Below, in pieces: positions 47,580 to 57,200 of a stretch of DNA of 64,000 nt. Numbering within the stretch: the stretch's first letter is position 1; each line of letters begins with the position of its first letter. Source of the stretch: Butyrivibrio sp. (GTDB lineage Bacteria; Bacillota; Clostridia; Lachnospirales; Lachnospiraceae); contig SVGA01000002.1 of assembly GCA_015056575.1 (NCBI GenBank), positions 173,599 through 237,598 of the forward strand, given 5' to 3'. The notes below the pieces were generated by a model. The model saw only the letters and a list, made by a program, of their open reading frames with translations, ran no database searches and had not been told where the DNA came from. Both the position numbers and the translations under genes were made by a program.

Positions 47580-48968
47580 ATGAATAAAAAAAGTGAGATT
47601 GATTTTACTGAGGGAAGTCCTTTAAAACTGATACTTTCCTTTTATTGGCCTCTCCTCTTAACAAGCACGCTGCAGCAGTTCTATAATTTCGCCGACACCT
47701 GGATCGTGGGAAAGGGGCTTGGAGACAACGCCCTGGCAGCGGTAGGCAATATGGGTTCTTTATTCTTTTTGATAGTGGGATTCTCCTTTGGTCTTGCCAA
47801 TGGCTTTGGCGTCCTGGTGGCCCAGAGCTACGGGGCAAAGAATGAGGAGGAGCTGCGGCACAGATTTGCTGCGACCATCGAGCTTGGAATTGCCCTTGCG
47901 GTGGTGCTTTCCATTGCCAGCATTTTGTTCCTGCCCCACGCCTTAAGGCTCATGCAGACAGACACGAAGATAATCGGTGACAGCCTGAAGTACGGATACA
48001 TCGTATTCGGCGGGCTCTCCGCAGGAATCTGCTACAATATCTCCGGATCGGTGCTCCGATCCCTTGGCGACAGCAGAACTCCCCTTAAAGCCATCATTGC
48101 ATCGTCAATCCTTAATGTTGGCCTCAACAGCCTTTTTATCTTCATCTTCCACATGGGAGTTGAGGGAGTAGCCATAGCAACCCTGGTATCCCAGGTGGTT
48201 TCATCTATCATATGCATAGGGAAGCTTCGCCAGATAGAGGCAATAAGACTGGAAAAGAAATATTTCATCAATGAGAGCAGAGTATTCCTGGAGTTGTTAA
48301 AGAACGGTCTTCCCATGGCTTTCATGAACTCCATAACTGCGGTGGGATGCATGGTGGTCCAGTACTTCATCAACGGTTACGGAGTGGTATACACAGCTGC
48401 TTATGCGGCCTGCACCAAGTACCTGAACCTGTTCATGAATCCCGCAGCTACTGCAGGAAACGCCATGTCCGCGTATACCAGCCAGAACTACGGAGCCAAA
48501 AATTACAAAAGGATACTGGAAGGCGTATACGTCTGCCTTGGAATAGCGGTAGTAGCTTACCTTCTTCTTGGAGGCCTCATGATATTTATTCCCGGAACTC
48601 TGGCCGGAATATTGCTGTCCGGATCCGAGCAGATCGCCCTGGTGACAGAGTTCCTGCCAAGATGCGGTATCATGATGATCTCGCTGAACGTGCTCTTTGT
48701 GGTAAGGAGCTGCGTTCAGGGTATGGGAAAGCCCATGCTGCCTATGGTTTCAGGTATAATGGAAATGGTAATGAGGATCCTGGTGATCTCATTATTTATA
48801 GGAAGCTTTGGTTTCAAAGCTGCGGCCTATGCAGAGATGAGCGCATGGACGGGAGCTCTTTTGATAAATGCCTATGCATTCTACATTACACTGATCCCGC
48901 TGCTTAGGGCGGATAAGGATATCAGCTATTCAGAAAACAGGAATCTTAACAGGAGGACAACCACATGA
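47580..48968 (+). CDS. MATE-family efflux transporter (second copy)
   Basis: A 462-residue 12-helix transporter. It begins FTEGSPLKLILSFYWPLLLT, has the FYNFADTWIVGKGLG stretch and GFSFGLANGFGVLVAQSYGA, all of the DinF/NorM-like MATE type. It differs clearly from the MATE at 39734-41092 (different start and loops), so it is not a recent duplicate. It shares a 4-bp ATGA overlap with the dehydrogenase-type gene that follows, a tight two-gene unit. Confidence 0.93.
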   Translation: MNKKSEIDFTEGSPLKLILSFYWPLLLTSTLQQFYNFADTWIVGKGLGDNALAAVGNMGSLFFLIVGFSFGLANGFGVLVAQSYGAKNEEELRHRFAATIELGIALAVVLSIASILFLPHALRLMQTDTKIIGDSLKYGYIVFGGLSAGICYNISGSVLRSLGDSRTPLKAIIASSILNVGLNSLFIFIFHMGVEGVAIATLVSQVVSSIICIGKLRQIEAIRLEKKYFINESRVFLELLKNGLPMAFMNSITAVGCMVVQYFINGYGVVYTAAYAACTKYLNLFMNPAATAGNAMSAYTSQNYGAKNYKRILEGVYVCLGIAVVAYLLLGGLMIFIPGTLAGILLSGSEQIALVTEFLPRCGIMMISLNVLFVVRSCVQGMGKPMLPMVSGIMEMVMRILVISLFIGSFGFKAAAYAEMSAWTGALLINAYAFYITLIPLLRADKDISYSENRNLNRRTTT

Positions 48969-50005
48969 AAGCTCTTTTTATCGGAGGAACCGGAACAATA
49001 AGCATGGGAATCGTAAGGGCTCTTTCAGAAGACCCACTCTGGGAGATATATCTTTTGAACAGAGGAAACAGAAAGGCGGAGGTGCCTGAGAGCGTTAACC
49101 AGATAACCGCCGACATCCATGATGAGGATGCTGTTGCAAAAAAGCTTGAGGGCATGCGCTTTGACGTTGTCAGCGATTTCATTGCTTTTGACAGAGCAGC
49201 CGTGGAGCGGGACTACAGACTCTTTAAGGGCAGGACAAGGCAGTATATGTTTATCAGTTCCGCGTCAGCCTACAACAAGCCTGCGGCAAGTTATGTGATC
49301 ACGGAGGGTACGACCCTTGCAAATCCCTACTGGGAGTACTCCAGGAACAAGATAGCCTGCGAGGAATTCCTCATGGATAAGTACAGGACCGAGGGATTCC
49401 CGGTAACAATAGTAAGACCGAGCCACACCTATGATGAGAGAAATGTGCCCCTTGGAGTTCATGGAAACAAAGGCTTCTATCAGGTTATAAAGCGCATGCA
49501 GGCAGGAAAGCCCGTCATCATACAGGGTGACGGTTCTTCCTTGTGGACCCTTACCTTCAACAGGGATTTTGCGGTGGGATACATCGGACTTATGGGAAAC
49601 AGGCATGCCATCGGCGAGGCCTTCCAGATAACAGGGGATGAGATCCTGACATGGGATCAGATCTACAGCACCATCGCAGATGCTCTGGGTGTGGAGCTCA
49701 AGGCCTGTCATGTGGCTTCAGACTTCCTTGCAGATGTTGGAGAAAAATACGGCTACGACTTCCGCGGAGGTCTCATCGGCGATAAGTCGGTATCAGTGGT
49801 TTTTGACAACAGCAAGTTAAAACGCCTGGTGCCTCAGATGACCACCACAATTCCTTTCAGCAAGGGCGTGCGCATTGCCCTTGACTACGTTCTGTCTCAC
49901 GAGGAGAACTACAGCGAGGATCCCGAGTTTGACAGATTCTGCGACACAGTGATCGATGCCATGGATAAGGCCAGGGCGCAGGTGATCGCGGAGCTGGGCA
50001 AGTGA
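48965..50005 (+). CDS. NAD-dependent epimerase/dehydratase family protein
   Basis: A 346-residue extended short-chain dehydrogenase. It opens MKALFIGGTGTISMGIVRAL with the Rossmann glycine motif GGTGTIS; the catalytic-region pair appears as SSASAY (Ser) and YSRNK (Tyr-x-x-x-Lys). C-terminal nucleotide-sugar-type fold with GDGSSLWTLTFNRDFAVGYI trimmed to its WTLTFNRDFA core. Likely isomerises or reduces a sugar nucleotide or isoflavone-like ligand; the substrate is unknown. Coupled to MATE-2. Confidence 0.88.
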   Translation: MKALFIGGTGTISMGIVRALSEDPLWEIYLLNRGNRKAEVPESVNQITADIHDEDAVAKKLEGMRFDVVSDFIAFDRAAVERDYRLFKGRTRQYMFISSASAYNKPAASYVITEGTTLANPYWEYSRNKIACEEFLMDKYRTEGFPVTIVRPSHTYDERNVPLGVHGNKGFYQVIKRMQAGKPVIIQGDGSSLWTLTFNRDFAVGYIGLMGNRHAIGEAFQITGDEILTWDQIYSTIADALGVELKACHVASDFLADVGEKYGYDFRGGLIGDKSVSVVFDNSKLKRLVPQMTTTIPFSKGVRIALDYVLSHEENYSEDPEFDRFCDTVIDAMDKARAQVIAELGK

Positions 50006-50033
50006 TATTTGCGGATGATCGGTGCAAGCGAAC

Positions 50034-50062
50034 CCCCGGGGACGGAGTCATGGGCTCATTTT
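50034..50062. repeat. Dispersed repeat, left flank of the Rpn cassette
   Basis: GGGGACGGAGTCATGGG (50038-50054) followed by CTCATTTT. It matches, as an imperfect inverted copy, the sequence at 51584-51614, and its GAGTCATGGGCT core equals part of the hairpin at 7357-7410. Confidence 0.6.
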
Positions 50063-50093
50063 GGAGAATACAAAAGGCCGTCCTAAACCCCCA

Positions 50094-50137
50094 TTTCTTA
50101 AGAAAAATTAATTTATTTCGACGGTATTTCTTAAGAA
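50094..50137. promoter_or_regulatory. Two TTCTTAAGAA palindromes and an extended -10 ahead of the Rpn leader
   Basis: TTTCTTAAGAAA at 50094-50105 and TTCTTAAGAA at 50128-50137. The second is followed by TTATCTG and TGCTAGAAT (an extended -10-like box at 50143-50151). The same order, palindrome then TTATCTG and a TGnTA box, precedes the second Rpn copy (63567-63541), so it is a conserved control region. Confidence 0.6.
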
Positions 50138-50151
50138 TTATCTGCTAGAAT

Positions 50152-50233
50152 CTTTCTTGTCGCCCTTTCAGGGCACCTCCTGTCGCAGTCGCGGCAGGCC
50201 CGGCATGTCGCCGAACAATCCAAGACAAGAAAG
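50152..50233 (+). ncRNA. Structured leader of Rpn copy 1 (four-helix junction)
   Basis: An outer stem, CTTTCTTGTC (50152-50161) with GACAAGAAAG (50224-50233), encloses three hairpins: GCCCT/AGGGC (50162-50174), CCTGTCGC/GCGGCAGG (50179-50198) and CGGC/GCCG (50201-50213). The 3' strand of the outer stem contains the AAAGGA ribosome binding site. An almost identical leader precedes the second Rpn copy. Whether it acts as RNA or as DNA is open. Confidence 0.6.
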
Positions 50234-50242
50234 GAACTAAAC

Positions 50243-51142
50243 ATGTCACAAAAACCAAATACTAAAGACACCAACAAGGAACTTCTTCCAACCTATGAAA
50301 CGGCAACCGGGCCGATAGAATTCACTTTAAAGTCCGATCTGCTGTTCCACTACGTAATGCAAAGATCAAAGCCTGCCCTCATAGGACTGGTTTGTTCACT
50401 GAAGGGCATCAGCCCCGATACCGTCAAAGACCTTGAAGTGATGAACCCCATCGATATCAGCGCCGCTCCAAAAGAGACCGTGATGGACCTCAAGCTCACT
50501 CTCAACTCAAACGAGATTATTAACATCGAGCTTCAGGTCTATTGGGATAAATACTGGATAAAGAGATCCCTCCTCTACATGTGCCGCGGCTATGACTGCC
50601 TTGAGGAAGGTGATGACTATTCCAAGCTCAAGCCCACCACCCATTATTGCATCACCGATCTGGACATTCTCCCCGAGAACACTTCCTTCTACTCCACCTA
50701 CTATCTCATGGAGGAAAAAACCCACCAAATTTACTCTAAAAATCTTAGCATCGGCGTGTTACAATTACAGTATACAGAGAACGCAACAGAAGAAGATTCC
50801 AATAACAATCTGGTCTTCTGGGCAAAGCTGTTTAATGCAAAAACCTGGGAAGAATTTAAGGCCATTGCGTGTGACAATCCGGTGATAAAGGAGGTAGGTG
50901 ATCTTATGCTGATGATGAATGTGGACCAGAAAGAAAGAGAGATACTTGAAGGCCAGCGCAGATACAGAGAGCAGGTTGCTTCGCAGTACACTGCCGGCTA
51001 CACAGATGCAGAAGAAAAACTCACTCCTGTGATCGATGAACTTCAGGAAAAGGTTGATGCCGCTAATCAGACTATTGCCAAAGACAAAGAGATTATCGCC
51101 CAGCTTAAGGCAGAGATTGAGGATCTGAAGAGTAAGAAATAA
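50243..51142 (+). CDS. Rpn-family PD-(D/E)XK nuclease/transposase-like protein
   Basis: A 299-residue protein of the Rpn/PDDEXK_2 family (recombination-promoting nuclease, also called putative transposase). The nuclease core is at residues about 25-210, with the catalytic pattern D...ExQ seen as MDLKLTLNSNEIINIELQ. The C-terminus (about 245-299) is a heptad-rich coiled coil (LQEKVDAANQTIAKDKEII). The SD AAAGGA lies 7 bases ahead of ATG and within the structured leader stem. A small protein gene follows. Rpn proteins raise RecA-independent recombination in E. coli; the role here is unknown. Confidence 0.85.
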   Translation: MSQKPNTKDTNKELLPTYETATGPIEFTLKSDLLFHYVMQRSKPALIGLVCSLKGISPDTVKDLEVMNPIDISAAPKETVMDLKLTLNSNEIINIELQVYWDKYWIKRSLLYMCRGYDCLEEGDDYSKLKPTTHYCITDLDILPENTSFYSTYYLMEEKTHQIYSKNLSIGVLQLQYTENATEEDSNNNLVFWAKLFNAKTWEEFKAIACDNPVIKEVGDLMLMMNVDQKEREILEGQRRYREQVASQYTAGYTDAEEKLTPVIDELQEKVDAANQTIAKDKEIIAQLKAEIEDLKSKK

Positions 51143-51245
51143 ATCGTAAGTGCTGTAGCTACGAATACAAACCTTCTGAGATGAATGTATAGAAGAAGGA
51201 ATCCTTAGAAACTTCTTCATCGAGAATAGAAAGGAGGCTATCGAA

Positions 51246-51473
51246 ATGAGTAAAATGGAAGTAACCGCCGAAGAATACTATGAAGTCGTCGCTGATGAAA
51301 ACTACGAAAAGGGCGTTGAACAGGGCATTTCTCAGGGTATAGCAGATTTGACTGCCCTCAACTCCTGGCTCTTCTCAGCAGGTCGTGACAACGATGTCAA
51401 AAGAGCCTCCACTGATCCCGATTTCCTTGATTTGCTCTTCAAGGAGTACGAGGAAAGCCACAAAAATAATTGA
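51246..51473 (+). CDS. Small Rpn-associated protein
   Basis: A 75-residue acidic, helical protein (EEYYEVVADENYEKGVEQGI near the start; FLDLLFKEYEESHKNN at the end). The EQGISQGI stretch resembles tails of Rpn-type proteins. It follows the nuclease gene after 103 bp with AAAGGAGG ahead of its ATG. A shortened homologue sits beside the second copy (63628-63765), so it belongs to the cassette. Function unknown. Confidence 0.7.
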   Translation: MSKMEVTAEEYYEVVADENYEKGVEQGISQGIADLTALNSWLFSAGRDNDVKRASTDPDFLDLLFKEYEESHKNN

Positions 51474-51482
51474 CAGAAATAT

Positions 51483-51515
51483 CCCGGGCACCACTGGTGT
51501 CCGGGCCTCTTTTTT
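51483..51515 (+). terminator. Terminator of the Rpn cassette
   Basis: CCCGGGCACC pairs with GGTGTCCGGG (loop ACT), then CCTCTTTTTT. A near-identical hairpin follows the small gene of the second locus (63588-63617). Confidence 0.9.
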
Positions 51516-51583
51516 GAAAAAGTATATATAGAATTGAAACATTCAAGATGAGCTGAATCCAGTGACCTACACAATACATGAAG

Positions 51584-51614
51584 AAAATGGACCCTTGACT
51601 CCGCCCCCAGGCAC
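51584..51614. repeat. Dispersed repeat, right flank of the Rpn cassette (inverted)
   Basis: ACCCTTGACTCCGCCCCC (51591-51608); read on the minus strand it gives GGGGGCGGAGTCAAGGGT then CCATTTT, matching the left flank at 50034-50062 with few mismatches. It lies between the cassette terminator and the symporter gene. Confidence 0.6.
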
Positions 51615-51630
51615 CCCATACCTCATCCCT

Positions 51631-53124
51631 TTACGCTGAAATCTCCTGCTCGTGGAGCTCCTGGATCTCATCCACCGCAGAGAGCATGGGCTTTATCTTC
51701 TTCCCAAGTATCTTCCTGTCAACATAGTTGCGAGTTATCTTCATAACGGTTCCGCTCAGGGCGATGACACCGATAAGGTTCGGAATCGCCATAAGCCCGT
51801 TGAAGGTGTCGGAGAGATCCCAGGCAAGTGTCAGGTCCATGGTGGCGCCGATCATGATGAACGCCACAAAGACGAATTTGAAATACCTGGTGGACTTTGT
51901 GCCAAAGAGGTACTCAAAGCCCTTGCTTCCGTACTGGCTCCAGCCAAGCACCGTAGAGAAGGCAAAAAACAGAATGGCTATAGCGATAAATGCCGCCCCG
52001 CCGTTGCCGTATACAGTTGAAAAAGCTTCAGCCACAAGCGCCGTAGAAACCTGATCGGAGATCACAACACCGGTATCAAGATCAACAATCCCGCAGGAGA
52101 GAACTGCAAAAGCAGTAAGTGTACAAACCACAATAGTGTCCGCAAACACTTCAAAGATCCCCCACATTCCCTGAACCACGGGCTCCCTTACATTGGAGCT
52201 GGAGTGAACCATAACGGAAGAGCCAAGGCCCGCTTCATTGGAAAAAACTCCTCGTTTCATTCCCCACTGAACGGCATAAGCCACACCGCTTCCCACAATA
52301 CCGCCGCCAACAGCCTTCATGCCGAAAGCTCCTTTAATAATGGAAACAAATACCGGCCCGATTTTATCCGCATTGAAGATAACGATCACAAGAGCTCCCA
52401 CAACATAGATGATCGCCATGAAGGGAACAAGTCGCTCCGTAACGGAAGCAATCCTCTTAAGACCGCCCACGATAACAAGCCCCGCAAGGATCATCAGCAC
52501 AAATCCCGTAAGGAAGTGGGAGATACCAAAAGCCGAATTCATATTCGCTGCAATGGAGTTAATCTGGCTCATATTGCCGATACCGAAGGATGCAATTACG
52601 CAGAAGCTGCTGAACATCACAGCAAGAACAGCACCTATCTGAGCGCAGCCTTTTTTCTCCCCAAGGCCGTACTTAAGGTAGTACATGGCACCGCCGCACC
52701 ACTCATTCCTGGAGTTTCTTCTTCTATAATAGATACCAAGCACATTCTCGGCAAAGTTCGTCATCATTCCAAAAAACGCAACGATCCACATCCAGAATAT
52801 GGCTCCGGGACCTCCGGACAAAATGGCCGCAGCAACACCTGCGATGTTACCGGTTCCGATGGTGGCCGCAAGAGCCGTGCAAAGACTCTGGAACTGCGAT
52901 ATCTGCATGTCATCTTTTCCCGTGTGGGCAGTGACGTGCTTGTCCCTGAAGATTCCGCCGATAGTATTCTTCACCCAGTGCTTAAAGTGCGAAACCTGAA
53001 AGACCCTGGTCAGAATAGTCATGAGAATTCCGGTTCCCACCAGCAGGATCAGCATGGGAAGTCCCCAGACAAAACCATTCACTGCGTCGTTGACCTTCGT
53101 AACTGTGCCGACAAAATTACCCAT
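51631..53124 (-). CDS. Alanine/glycine:cation symporter (AGCS family)
   Basis: A 497-residue Na+-coupled amino acid symporter with 10-11 helices. Family signatures: FQSLCTALAATIGTGNIAGVA trimmed to TALAATIGTGNIAGVA, the GGAMYYLKYGL stretch, GVFSNEAGLGSS and FSTVLGWSQYG. The frame runs on to 53205, but the ATG at 53124 follows AAGGAGGAG and gives the normal start. It imports alanine or glycine with sodium or protons. Confidence 0.95.
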   Translation of the reverse strand: MGNFVGTVTKVNDAVNGFVWGLPMLILLVGTGILMTILTRVFQVSHFKHWVKNTIGGIFRDKHVTAHTGKDDMQISQFQSLCTALAATIGTGNIAGVAAAILSGGPGAIFWMWIVAFFGMMTNFAENVLGIYYRRRNSRNEWCGGAMYYLKYGLGEKKGCAQIGAVLAVMFSSFCVIASFGIGNMSQINSIAANMNSAFGISHFLTGFVLMILAGLVIVGGLKRIASVTERLVPFMAIIYVVGALVIVIFNADKIGPVFVSIIKGAFGMKAVGGGIVGSGVAYAVQWGMKRGVFSNEAGLGSSVMVHSSSNVREPVVQGMWGIFEVFADTIVVCTLTAFAVLSCGIVDLDTGVVISDQVSTALVAEAFSTVYGNGGAAFIAIAILFFAFSTVLGWSQYGSKGFEYLFGTKSTRYFKFVFVAFIMIGATMDLTLAWDLSDTFNGLMAIPNLIGVIALSGTVMKITRNYVDRKILGKKIKPMLSAVDEIQELHEQEISA

Positions 53125-53295
53125 AAAAAATCTCCTCCTTACCGAATTAAAGAAAAAAGGCGCACGAAATAATTCGAAACGCCTTTGTTTTGAAGTATTA
53201 TACAATACACTTTATGGATTTACAACTTTAATTTGATAAATCAGGGAAAAGAGCTTCCTATTTCCGAAAGGTCTGTGACTGCAGCATTATGATTT

Positions 53296-53595
53296 TTACT
53301 TAGATTGGGACAGGCTGTCGATAAATGCTGACAGACGCTGTATCTGGAGGAGTGACAATTTACTGGTGTCCACAGTTTCGATAAAGACCTCCTTCTCCTT
53401 CCCCAACAGGTAATCGGTGGAGCATCTATATAAATATGAAAGGGCCAACAGATTTTCAAGGCTTGGATTTCTCTCACCGGTTTCATATCCCGAAATAATT
53501 GATGGCGAAACATTTATGGCTCTCGCCACATCCTTCTGAGATAAGCGGTATTGCTTTCGCAGCGCCTGTAATTTCTCGTTCAACCCTTTTATCAT
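53296..53595 (-). CDS. XRE-family HTH regulator (leftward)
   Basis: A 99-residue protein with an N-terminal Cro/C1-type HTH (LQALRKQYRLSQKDVARAIN, VSPSIISGYETGERNPSLEN) and a short helical tail. The frame extends to 53637, but the ATG at 53595 has GGAGGGA just upstream. It is divergent from a second XRE gene; the intergenic operator lies at 53647-53672. Possibly a phage- or island-type repressor pair. Confidence 0.88.
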   Translation of the reverse strand: MIKGLNEKLQALRKQYRLSQKDVARAINVSPSIISGYETGERNPSLENLLALSYLYRCSTDYLLGKEKEVFIETVDTSKLSLLQIQRLSAFIDSLSQSK

Positions 53596-53646
53596 GACTA
53601 TCCCTCCAACTACATTCTGTACACGACTCCCACACAAACGGTGGAG

Positions 53647-53672
53647 TTATACAACACTATTTGTGTTATAAT
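53647..53672. promoter_or_regulatory. Operator-like inverted repeat over an extended -10, XRE divergence
   Basis: TTATACAACAC (53647-53657) and GTGTTATAA (53663-53671) are near-perfect inverted arms. The right arm overlaps TGTTATAAT (TATAAT at 53667-53672), an extended -10 for the rightward gene. A bound XRE dimer here would block that promoter. Confidence 0.65.
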
Positions 53673-53713
53673 TTACTCAGGGTGTAGACACGCTATTCTA
53701 AGGGGAGTTAAGC

Positions 53714-54088
53714 ATGACTAATGCCGGAAGAACGAATACTTTGGGAAAATATCTGCGAATGCTGCGAAAAGACAAAGGCGTCAAGCAGGACGCCGTCGCT
53801 TATGCGATAAAAGTCACGCGGGCCACTTATTCGCATTATGAAAACGGAAGAATTATACCCCCAACTGAGGTCCTGGTTCAATTGTCTTCGTATTTTGACG
53901 TGGAACTTGAAACGCTGATTGACTTGGCAGTTGAGGATAAAAAAGGCTCCTCCCGGGAGGAAAAGAGCTATGAAAGCGCCATGGATGCTGAAGAGATCAT
54001 GTTCTACTACCGAAAAATGCCGGAGGACGACAAACAATTGATAAAGGCGATTGTCAAGGAATTTTATCTAAAAAAAGTAAAGAAATAA
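53714..54088 (+). CDS. XRE-family HTH regulator (rightward)
   Basis: A 124-residue protein with an N-terminal HTH (LGKYLRMLRKDKGVKQDAVA, IKVTRATYSHYENGRIIPPT) and a C-terminal helical part with EIMFYYRKMPEDDKQLIKAI. It starts behind AAGGGGAG. Divergent from the gene at 53296-53595 and followed by a strong terminator, so it does not read into the giant secreted protein gene. Confidence 0.9.
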   Translation: MTNAGRTNTLGKYLRMLRKDKGVKQDAVAYAIKVTRATYSHYENGRIIPPTEVLVQLSSYFDVELETLIDLAVEDKKGSSREEKSYESAMDAEEIMFYYRKMPEDDKQLIKAIVKEFYLKKVKK

Positions 54089-54113
54089 TTAAAATATAAA
54101 ATAAGTCTTAAAT

Positions 54114-54162
54114 AAACGCCGCAAGTGTTGTTTGGCAACACTTACGGCGTTATTATTTTTTT
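54114..54162 (+). terminator. Strong terminator after the rightward XRE gene
   Basis: AACGCCGCAAGTGTTG pairs with CAACACTTACGGCGTT (one mismatch) around a 5-nt loop, then ATTATTTTTTT. Confidence 0.93.
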
Positions 54163-54297
54163 GTAGCTCCTTTAATGCGTGAGAAATTAAAGAAGATATC
54201 GTAAAAAAACAGAACGGACTCACTTAATCTTCTAGTTGCTTTCATACGGCAAGGAGGCCGGTGAAAAGAAAAATGTGTTGTGAAAGGAGACATGTTT

Positions 54298-57200
54298 ATG
54301 AGGAAGAAACAATTTGGTAAGCTGATAAGTCTAGGCTTAACAGCAGCACTGACCCTCACGTCAGTGGTACCAGGCGGATCGCTGACGGCGTACGCAGAAG
54401 CGCCGGAAAAAGAAGCGCATCACGTAAAATTCGACTTTGGTGATGCGACCGCTCCGACTGGATTCGGAGATACTGATGAGGCAATCCAGTATACGCCAGC
54501 ATCTGATGGAAGCGAAGAAGAGATTTCGTATTCCCTGGAAACTGGCGCTGTAACAACAGGATATAACGAAGCTATATCCATTACTGGACAGGATACTGAT
54601 GCAGAGTTTGTATATGATGGTGATGCAGGAAAGTGGAAAGTCGGTGAAGAAGATGCAGCGGCTACTATCACGATTGCGGGTTATACTCCTGTAGCGGGGG
54701 ATAGTATTAACTATACAGCTGAAGTTACAACTCCAGCCCAAATAGTGTCATATTCGTTTGGCGGAGAATCAGAAGGATATAATGTAACCATTACTGGACA
54801 GGATACTGATGCAGAGTTTGTATATGATGGTGATGCAGGAAAGTGGAAAGTCGGTGAAGAAGATGCACAAGCATCGATTACTATCGTTACAGCTGGAGAG
54901 AATCCTGAAACATATACTCCTGTAGCCGAAGATACTATTGTCTATAAGGCTGCAATTGTAACACCTGCTTCTTTCACCTATTCACTGGAAACAGGAACTG
55001 TCTCAGAAGGATATGTTGTAACCATTACTGGACAGGATGGAGATGCAGAATTCGTATACAATAATGGTTGGACAGTAGACGGAGTAGCTACACAAGCATC
55101 GATTACTATCGTTACAGCTGAAGAGAATCCTGAAACATATAATCCTGTAAACGGAGATACTATTTCGTACACAGCAGCAGTAGAAGCTACCGAGGAACAT
55201 GCAGAGCCCATTGTGAAAAATCTTGGTGCTCCAGATTCAGGATACGTATGGTCTGTAGTTGACAGTCAAGGCACTGTAATTGCTGTAACAGATAACAAAA
55301 TTACCCTGACTGAAGAGTATCTGCTTGGTATCTATGATGATGGTGAAGTTATTGCAATTGCTCAGGTAGAGGATCCTACCGCTACATATGATGTAACCTT
55401 TACACTTACTGGTGTTAAAGCTCTTAAATATAAAGTTGACACTGGTGCAGAAACAGCGCTTGATATGACTTCTAAAAAGATCACAGACCTGGAAAGTGGT
55501 TCAGTAGTTAAGATTACATCTATTACAGCAGACACTGGCTACGATGTGGGTGGTGCGACTTATACCGGCGTTACTGTTAAGGTTGGTGAGACAACTAAGT
55601 CCTATGCTGATGGAGCGTGGAGCCTTGGCGAGATCACAGCAGCTACTGCTGTTTCAGTTGAGGTTGCTGAGTCAACAACTCCTTCTTTAACTGTAATGGC
55701 ACCTACAATTACTGATTTTGGATCAGCTTTTGGCAACAAGGAAGTTAGTGATATTCAGGAAAATATTGCTTTTGTTGAGCCCAGTGAAGGCGAGACAGCA
55801 GGTAAGGTTACCGGTACATTGAAGCAGGTAGTTGGATGGACACAGTTTGGCGGAGAAGGCCTTACATCCGGACACTACATTTCATTTAAGGTTAAGACAA
55901 CCGGTTCACCAAGTAAGATCGAGGCATCTGTAGTTAATGGTGATGGAAATGTTGCCGATCTTACAAATGATCCTGATAAGACTGCACTTCTGAGAATCAG
56001 AAATAAGGATACTCAGCAGATTAAGGTTTCAGCTACATTCGGAACTGAGAATCCTACTACAATTACTAAAATCTATGATCTTAAAGACCTCGTTATTGGT
56101 GGCTTTGCAGCCAGCGCAGAGTTCGGACCAAGTGAGCAAGATCTCTTCGGAAAGACTCCTGCTCAGTTACAGAGAGGTATTGAGGTTTCTGCAACAGCAG
56201 TGACAGGTGCTTTGGAGTATATTGATGACTATACATCAGCATTTGGCGAAGGAATGGACAGCGGACATTATCTCGCACTTAATGTTGATATTCCTAATGC
56301 TACAAAGCTTGAGTATGGTATCAAGGATACTTACACAACAGAAGCTACAGATGCAGAGAAAACAGCAGGTCTCCTTGACAGAGAGGTGGTTCTGTTTGTA
56401 GATGCTGAATCTCTTGCAGCTCCTAATGGAGTGCTGAAACTTAAGGCTACATATGCGGATGGTTCAACAGAGGACAGACAGTATGATGTATCCGAACTCA
56501 TCCTTAAGGAAGCAGCTGCTCCTTCATTCAGTGTTGTAGCTCCTACAGTCACTACCTTTGGAGAAGCTTTTGGCAATAAGACACCTGCTGATCTTCAGAC
56601 AGGCATCGCATTCGTTGATTATGATGATGATGGTGGATATGTAACCGGTACATTGAAGCAGGTAGTTAATTGGACACAGTTTGGTACAAACTTGAGTTCA
56701 GGTCACTACATTTCATTCAAGGTTGATGCACCCGGTACACCTTCAAGCATTGTTGCATCACTGGAAAATGGTGATGGAAATGATGCAGACCTTACAAATG
56801 ATCCAGATAAGACAGCTATTTTCAGGATTAGAAATAAGGATAATCAGAGACTTAAGGTAACAGTAACATATCCTGGATATGATCCTATTGTTAAATATTA
56901 TTTCCTGGGTGAGTTAAAGATTGAAGGTTTTGAGGCAAGCTCAGTATTCGGAGCAAATGAGCAGGATCTTTTGGGCAAGAAGCCTAGAGAGCTTCAGTCT
57001 AACGTAGAAGTATCTGCAACAAGTATCACAGGTAGGCTGAATTTCCTTACAGATTATACAGGATTCAGCAGTGATCCTGCAGAGCAGGTAGGTAATTATC
57101 TTGCACTTAATGTTGATATTCCTAATGCTACAAAGCTTGAGTATGGTATCAAGAGGACATACACAACATCAGCTACAGATGCAGAGAAAAAAGCAGGTCT

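Noticed and set aside
52204..53172. A 322-codon plus-strand frame opposite the AGCS symporter
   Set aside because: Low-complexity His/Asn/Ser-rich composition and full antisense overlap with a clear symporter gene. No ribosome binding site or family match.
54578..55190. A CRISPR-like array in the repeats of the giant gene
   Set aside because: Repeat units are about 210 bp, coding and in frame; no cas genes in the window.
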